Part shown: piece by piece, positions 57,463-64,000 of the stretch
Position numbering within the stretch: position 1 is the first letter of the stretch
Layout of the letters: each line of letters starts with the position of its first letter
Source: Steinernema hermaphroditum
Lineage: Eukaryota > Nematoda > Chromadorea > Rhabditida > Steinernematidae
DNA: 64,000 nt
Direction: 5' to 3'
NCBI GenBank assembly: GCA_030435675.1
Contig: CM059621.1
Coordinates: 3,782,001-3,846,000, forward strand
Translations under genes and position numbers: made by a program
Notes under the pieces: generated by a model
What the model saw: only the letters and a program-made list of their open reading frames with translations
What the model was told of the DNA's origin: nothing
Databases searched by the model: none

Positions 57463-59131
57463 TTATTTGTGGAACTGTCAGTTTCCGTAGCTGTCACTGG
57501 GATCAAGATGTCGTTATAGGTCAGCGGGACAAAGGAACCAGGACGAGGTGTGTAAATTCTAATATCATTCGACAACATAAGGCCCTGCAGGATACGGAAC
57601 CGACCTCTATTTCCGTAAAGTTTAAAAACACAAGATTGAGAGGTTGCCATGGCCGACCGAGATGAGCGTATGAGAGACAACGTAGATATCGGTTTTGCAA
57701 GATGCTTCGAAAATAGACGACAATTAAAACTGCCCAACCCAATACATCGATATGGGAAGACACTGCTGGGCATAAAATGTGCCTTTAGTGATTCGATGGC
57801 CGGCTATTTGTTCTCAATTTACAGCTGTAATCTCCTTGTCTGGGATATGAATCATGTCTTATGCGTCGGAGATTTATTATTTTGAACTGTATGCTCTTAT
57901 AAAAACAAGCCCAACATAGCACTGTTCCTGAAAAGCAGAGTTCACCAGCATTTCTTTGTATGTGCCATAATTCACGATAACATTCACGTTCGTTGCACCT
58001 GCTGTTGTGCGTGGAAGAAATATATATCGAGCATTTTCTTTAAGAAATATTCAAAACTGACGCCGACAGTAACGCCCAGTGATTCAGAACTCCTTACAAC
58101 TAATTAAGCGTCATCGCGACAGTAATCGCGGTATCCACCCCAATATCAAATCTATTCTGAGGGTAGTAGAACGTCCGCTACAATCGTCCTTTACAGACAA
58201 CCTAGACAACTCCTTCAACATGAATATAGCGTCCAACATTTGTGCGAAGTATTGCGAAGTATAAAATACCAACACTCTGTATGTACGGAGCAAGCGGCTA
58301 AATGTGTGTTTTTCGTCTTCTGGTCGGCATTTCAACATTGTTCCGATTTCGTTAAATGTGTGTAATGCGATTATAAACCCTCAGCATCGAAGATCTGTAA
58401 CAAAATCAAGTTGTTATGTGAAAGATGTGGAGCAAAAGGGCAACCAAGGGCAAGCACCCAGAAAGCCGGAAGTTTTTTCAAGTTTCATTATTAGCCCGAT
58501 AAAAACTGATACTAGTGCATGAGAGCGCCTTGAACCGCTCAAAAGAGGACCTTTATGCGACTGTATGAATGAACAGTGGTCACTATTTAACAGCGACATG
58601 GCGAGTGGTTAAATCCAAAACCATAGGTTTTAAGAACTGCCGTAACATTTGTCTTTTATGAGCGATAAGCGGAAAACTATTGTGATGAAAATTGGCATTA
58701 TCAATTGCGCTTCTCAACCGATACAGGCTAAAGTAGTTTAGTTTAAAGTAAAGTAAAGTAGTTTAAAGTAAAGATCTTTTCACGGAACGGGCCAGTTAGA
58801 AAGCGGGCGTGATAAATCTAATCAATGATTTTGTTTGGTAGATGACGTGGGTGAATAGTGACGACGGTTTTCGGAACAAGCATCGTTTGGCGTTCAATCT
58901 GATTAATATCAGTGAAGGGTGTTTATGTTTATCTTTAGCTCGATCCGATTCGCACTTTTTCGGAAGGCTCCTTTGTAAGTCTCCAAGGGGTGCTACCCCA
59001 TTTAAGTGCCGTTTTTCAAGAGGCTGCAACGTCGAAAACTACACATCTTTCTTCACAACAAAACTTCAAACTAGGAACTTTATTAAACCGAGCAACTGAG
59101 TACAACGAAGCGAATATAATTGAAGAATATG
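57463..59131. other. intergenic between srx F and the ATPase
   Basis: Short ORFs only. 58728-58775 is an AAGTA-type simple repeat like the tail of R3. The 3'UTR of the ATPase should start at 59131. Confidence 0.4.
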
Positions 59132-62100
59132 TTACCATTTGAATGCATGGATGCAAGGATTGTGCGGATCTTTGCGGATGATGTACTTGCGCGTCTCGTT
59201 GTAAATCCAAAGTGCGACTCCAACGCCAACGGGGAAGAACCAGACCTACAGTTAGAAACCCATAGAAACAGTTCACAATTCCGCGTTGAGATACGCAGAT
59301 GAACAACTTACCGGGTATGGCGGGGGAGCGCCTCCCATGATGAAGTTGATTCCGGGCACATAAACGAAGATAGAGACAAGGCAAAGTTCTATAATGACAC
59401 CGTAAATCGTAACAGCGTTGCTGAAGAATCCATGTGCGAAGATGGATGTACGTCGAGTTTTGCACATCCAAACATGGAAGGCCTGCGAGACGACCATGGT
59501 CATGTAGTAGGCAGCGGCGCCTTGGTTCCTGATATCGAGCTGGCGAGCCTCGTCGAAAATTTCTCCATTAATTGTTAAGTTTCCATCTGGGTGGTATTTG
59601 AAGTACTGAGTCGCCGAAAAGAACATTTTGAGTGGGGGAATTCCGTTCCACCAGTAAGTGAAGAAGTAGGCCATGGTGCATCCGGTGATGACCATGCCAC
59701 CGGCGATGATGTACGAGTAGAAGAGGAGGGTGAATGAGACGAGACGATTAGTGCGCTTCCTTGGCGGTTTCGACATGATGTCGCTTTCGGCGTTTTCGTA
59801 GGCGAGGGAGATAGCCGGGGTAAGTTCGGTACCCAAGTCAATGCTCAAAATCTGCAAAAGAAACACCATGAAAGATGTGGTTTTCTGTTTATAGTGTTAC
59901 TTACCTGCAACGCGGTGATGGCCATAGGCAGGCCAAATAAGAAATTCAAGCAGATAGGGACCACTTCAGGCATGGAGTGGGTCAGCGTATAGCCGATAGT
60001 CTTGCGAAGATTATCGAATAGCAGACGACCTTCCTCGATTCCATTGACGATCGATGCGAAGTTGTCATCCATGAGGATGACATCAGCCGCCTGCTTGGCC
60101 ACGTCCGATCCCGTAATTCCCATAGCTACACCTATGTTCGCCTTCTTCAAGGCTGGAGCGTCATTTACACCATCGCCGGTTACGGTAACTACTTCCTTTC
60201 TCTTCTGACACTGCTCAACAATCAGAAGCTTCTGCTCGGGAGTTGTTCTGGCAAAGACGATGTACTTGTGCTGAAGGAGGTCATCCCAGTCTTCATCGGT
60301 CATATCAGGCAGCATCTTGCCGTGCACTGTGGCCCAGTCTCGCTCCTCATCCTCGTCCTCTTCCACAACGTTCACCGACACAGTTTTGCCAAGTCTTCGT
60401 GGAGTGACCTTCTCCGACGCTCCGATAAGTCCGATTTCTCGAGCGATGGCTGTTGCCGTGGTAGGGTGATCTCCAGTTACCATGAACACCTTGATTCCGG
60501 CATCTTTGCAAATCTGGATGGCTTTGGCCGTGGTAGGGCGAGGAGGATCCATGATGGCAGCAATTCCAAGGAAGGTCAAATCATCCATTGGCACGTTTCC
60601 TGATTCCCAGTTAAACTTGGTGTCCTTGTGAGCGACAAAGGTGGTTTGCGAAAAGCCGATAACTCGACGACCATTGCTTCCGAAGTGGTCGTAAGCGTCC
60701 TGGAAATCCATAATAGCCTCCTCGTCGAGGATGTCGGCTCCAGTGTCTGTTGCCAAGGTTCCACATTTTTGAATGACCACTTCCGGAGCACCTTTGAGCA
60801 TGAGCAGAAATTCGGCGTTTCCATCTTCATCGCATTGAGCACCGGATTCCTGCAGGATCATCAAATGCCACTTTCGAAGGGAGTTGAATGGAACTTCGTA
60901 AACAACCTCAAAAATTAAGAATTGCCAAGGGATCGAACAAAATTAAAATTTACGTGATATCTCTGGCGGATGTGAGGAACACTGAAGATTTTATCAACGT
61001 AGCGCAGGAGAGCGACTTCGGATGGAGAGCCGACGAACTGCTTTTCCTTGCCGAATATGGACATTTTACGTCCGCCAAGCGAAGGTTTCTTGGTTCCGGC
61101 TTGGAAGGTAACTTGAGTACTCTCCAGATCTCTAAAGTTAGATGATATCATTCACCACCGCCACAACCGCTCATCATCTTAGACCTTGTTTTCACAGGTA
61201 TCGTCTAGTTTTGGAGGAGGCATTTAAAAATCCCAACTTGACAAATGAAAATCTCCCTTTTTCTTGTCTACGTCATCATCACTTACCCATATTCCGAAGG
61301 ACCAACTTTCCCACTTGGGCGCCACAGAACCTCTTCAATTCTCTTTAGCCTCGTGTTGACCGTCAACTGGTCATTGGCGACCGTATTCCCGTGATACTCA
61401 ATTTGGGCCTTGTTACAGACAGCCATGCCTGCCAGCAATTGAGGCAGCGGACTCTCGAAAATGTCCAGGTCAGCTGCCATCAAGCGACTTTTCACTGTAG
61501 CCTGGTCGCCTTGGTTCTGGGTGAGCGTGTTCATCGTCTTGTGACTGATATCCGGAAGTCCATTGATGTACTTCCTATTGTACCACAGATCGGTGACGGT
61601 CATGTTGTTCATTGTCAAAGTGCCCGTCTTGTCCGAGGCCACTACGGTAGTCGCTCCGAACGCCTCGATTACATCGAGCTTTTTCATGTAAACGTTCTTT
61701 TTAGCCATGCGGCGGGCGATGATGGTCAGCTCGGATGAAACGGTAGCCGGCAGACCTTGCGGCACGTTGGCCACAACCACGACCAAGAAGCCGTTGATGA
61801 ACATGCCGGTAACGTCCTCGAAGTGTGTCATGATGCAGCCAAGAACGAACACCACAACAGCCATGATCAGGGCGGAAACGGTGACGAATGTGACGAAACG
61901 ACCAATTTCGCGCTGGAGCGAAGAGGGCTCTTCTTCTTGTTCAATTGTGAGCGAAGCAATTTGTCCGATAATCTGAAAACTGTAAATTTTGAATCCGAAA
62001 TTCTATGGAGATTACAGTTTTCTGTCCGGTTCGAATGGTGATGCCAATACCCTCACCGTCAACGCAGAAAGACCCATTGAAAGCGACGCAATTCGAGTCG

Positions 62101-63309
62101 AATACGTCCACTCCGACATCGGCTGGCTCGCTTCGGATCTCAATGGGTTCGGATTCGCCGGTGATCGATGATGTTTCTAGCTTCAGGTCGGAACAGTGCT
62201 GAAAGAATATGCGTTGCAGAGTAGTTCGTTAAAGTTAACGTTTTGAGTCTAAAAACTCCAGACGTTCTCCCCTGTTATTGGAACTTCTCAACTTCAAACA
62301 TTTTTTTGCCGTCCTTTTTCACGTGAAGCATGCACATTAGAACCATTGCTCCACGCTCTGTCCTACCGCCCACCCCTCATCACATTTGAGCAACACGGCT
62401 CTCGTGTTATGATATTTTGCAGCTCACCAGCAATCGAAGATCGGCGGGCACGCGACTTCCATTTTTCACCAGAACGATGTCTCCAACGACGATCTTCTCA
62501 CTATCGATCGTTGTGGCTTTTCCATCTCTCACCACAGTACATTTCGGTGGAAGCAAATTGGTGAATCCTTTGACAACCTGAGGTATTTTATTGAGATGTG
62601 AGATTAAATTTAACTATCTCACGTTGATGGCTTTCTTCTCCTGGATGAATGTCCCGATGCACATTCCCAACACCAGAAGAAAGAGCACGATGGCCACATA
62701 GAGATTCAGTCGGACACTAAAATAAAATCTTTCTGCGGTGTTCCTTGATCGACTGCCGTGTTTTTCGTTTTCTTTTTTCAAACCCCCGGCTCCGTAGCGC
62801 GACATTTACTTTGTATATGTCGTAACCACATCACTTAACGCTGTTGTCGACTTCCTGGCTACCGGTTCCCTCGTGTTGAAGATCGTAAATAACCTCACCA
62901 GGAGGTCATCAGCAGCACTACGACTGTCGAAAGGCGCAAACAGAACTCACGTCATGTCGATGAAGTAGGTAATCAGACTGAGGGCGCCGGCACCGATCAT
63001 AAGCACCCAGAAGAGATTCAGGAATTGGCGTAGGAAAAGAAGAAGGTTGCTGATCTCCTTTGGTGGAGCCAACACATTTGGACCATCTTGCTAAAAGGGG
63101 TTATCAAAATTATTCGTTTTTTACTTTGTTGTTCTTTACTTGAAGGCGTTTCTCCGCTTGCTCCTTCGATAAGCCCTTACTCAGCTTCGGGTTATCGATG
63201 TTAATCATAGAATTGGGATAAACACGAGATAGCTGTGTAGCGTCCATATTGTGTTCGACAAAAGAGCTGAAACATTCGTTGGATAAAGTATCTTTCAGAA
63301 TTGCTTCTA
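59132..63309 (-). CDS. Na+/K+-ATPase alpha-like P-type pump, divergent
   Basis: P2C-type ATPase, about 1,085 residues seen; the extreme 5' exon is not found. Exons on the - strand: 63309-63140, 63090-62951, 62716-62623, 62577-62428, 62198-62016, 61972-61287, 61131-60954, 60906-59905, 59851-59312, 59245-59132. It couples ATP hydrolysis to cation transport across the plasma membrane in this family. Seen: actuator TGES (SSITGESEPIE), phosphorylation site SDKTGTLTMN, nucleotide-binding KGAPE, FMVTGDHPTTATA, TGDGVNDAPALKKANIG, and ten membrane segments. The end YNETRKYIIRKDPHNP matches the conserved C-terminal region, then CIHAFKW. TM4 has VPQGLPATV where PEGL is usual, TM5 has THSMPE for TSNIPE, and TM6 has IDLGTE for IDLGTD. 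It is more like a CATP-type paralogue than the housekeeping pump (inference). Confidence 0.88.
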
Positions 63310-64000
63310 CTGTGGGAATAGGAAAACACTGCTACGTCTTGTCGATCCATGTATTGATGGAGAAATTCTTAAGATTTTAAAGGGCATCAGTGAAACGAAA
63401 GATGTGAGGAATGCATCTGTATAGCCACTTGTTCCAGATCCCCTGCTGGGTTCTCTTAATATGATTTGTCCGATCAACATGACGAAAACGACTTTTTGTG
63501 TCAAAGTGCATAGCTGCAGACAGTAAACCGGATTACCACAGCAGAAAATTGAACAACGAAATTCGAAAATAGTCTTGTATTTATTTATTGTTTGAGTACA
63601 TCTTGAAGTGTCATTATCTTCAGCCATTCCAGAAAGTAGGCATTGTTTTCAGTCGCTTCTTTTTGTTTTTTGACCTGCATTAGAAAACAGACCTGCCAAT
63701 AAAACCGGTTCGTCAATGAATTACTTCCTCACGAAACAGGAAGTCAAGTGTGTTTTGACCTTTTTGTTCTGGTTCTCTATGTTCGCAAGAACGATCACAG
63801 CAACACTTCCGGAATCCTCTTCATGGACACGGAAATTCCCCTAACATCCAAGGATCGCAAATTCAGAAAAAAAATTTGGTTGATCATCAACAAAAGACAG
63901 ATGTAGAAGCACGGACTTGCAGAGTTGCCCCCCACATTCCTCTACCGGGTCAAAGCGTGCCAGCAGTCCAACGGGCCAGCCGTATGGTCAGCTGAGCTGG
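63310..64000. other. 5' region of the ATPase; first exon unresolved
   Basis: The N-terminal exon(s) and promoter should lie here or beyond the edge. One candidate on the - strand starts MAEDNDTSRCTQTINKYK at 63627 and has a phase-1 donor near 63526 that would join the 63309 exon. Its product does not resemble the usual Lys-rich N-terminus, so it is not adopted. Confidence 0.35.

Noticed and set aside
57463..57885. ORFs next to the Tc1-like end as a transposase
   Set aside because: No DDE/D motifs, GRPR or SPDLNP-like strings are present in any frame.
63526..63627. First exon of the ATPase (MAEDNDTSRC...)
   Set aside because: The phase would fit the next exon, but the peptide is unlike the Lys-rich N-terminus of the family and no upstream signal supports it.

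Overview
This is a eukaryotic, nematode-type window. The evidence is short introns (about 40-60 nt, GT-AG with TTTCAG-like acceptors), nematode-only chemoreceptor families, two nematode-style nuclear hormone receptors, and many short non-autonomous transposons. The content fits a clade V (rhabditid/strongylid, possibly hookworm-like) worm, but the species cannot be fixed from sequence alone. Gene models below were spliced by hand. Intron phases close in every model called with confidence above 0.6.

Layout. 1-18.7 kb is a chemoreceptor cluster: a partial Srbc-like gene (1-666, -), four Srx genes (5659-6819 +; 7855-9181 -; 13453-15438 -; 17417-18747 -) and one Sra-superfamily gene (10120-11411 -). 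19-39 kb is mostly repeats, with one more 7TM receptor (24355-25568 +), an unrecognised spliced gene (25651-26323 -) and a 71-residue single-pass membrane protein (27183-27439 -). 37.5-38.75 kb is a 1.2 kb Tc1-like foldback element. 39.8-41.6 kb holds a nuclear receptor (NHR-1). 43.4-46.3 kb holds a second Srbc-like gene and an Srx gene, both close paralogues of genes in the first cluster. 46.3-52 kb is repeat-rich and gene-poor. 52.2-54.4 kb holds a second nuclear receptor (NHR-2). 55.9-57.2 kb holds a sixth Srx gene. 59.1-63.3 kb holds an Na+/K+-ATPase alpha-like P-type pump on the - strand.

The ten 7TM genes look like tandem and segmental duplicates with shared intron phases and some intron turnover. 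No operon or joint pathway is visible among the receptors, the nuclear receptors and the pump.

Repeat families named here: R1 (GC-richer element ending in a GCAAGGCGTAAGCCTTTGAT hairpin and an ACTCGTAA-like tail), R2 (SINE-like, with a tRNA-like B box and a GCCCTGCGGGCGGCAAGA minisatellite), R3 (about 260 bp, ends in GGCGTAACGCC plus an AAGTA tail, with a partly conserved reading frame). There are also several inverted-repeat transposons, including two foldback elements that share a core but have unrelated terminal arrays.
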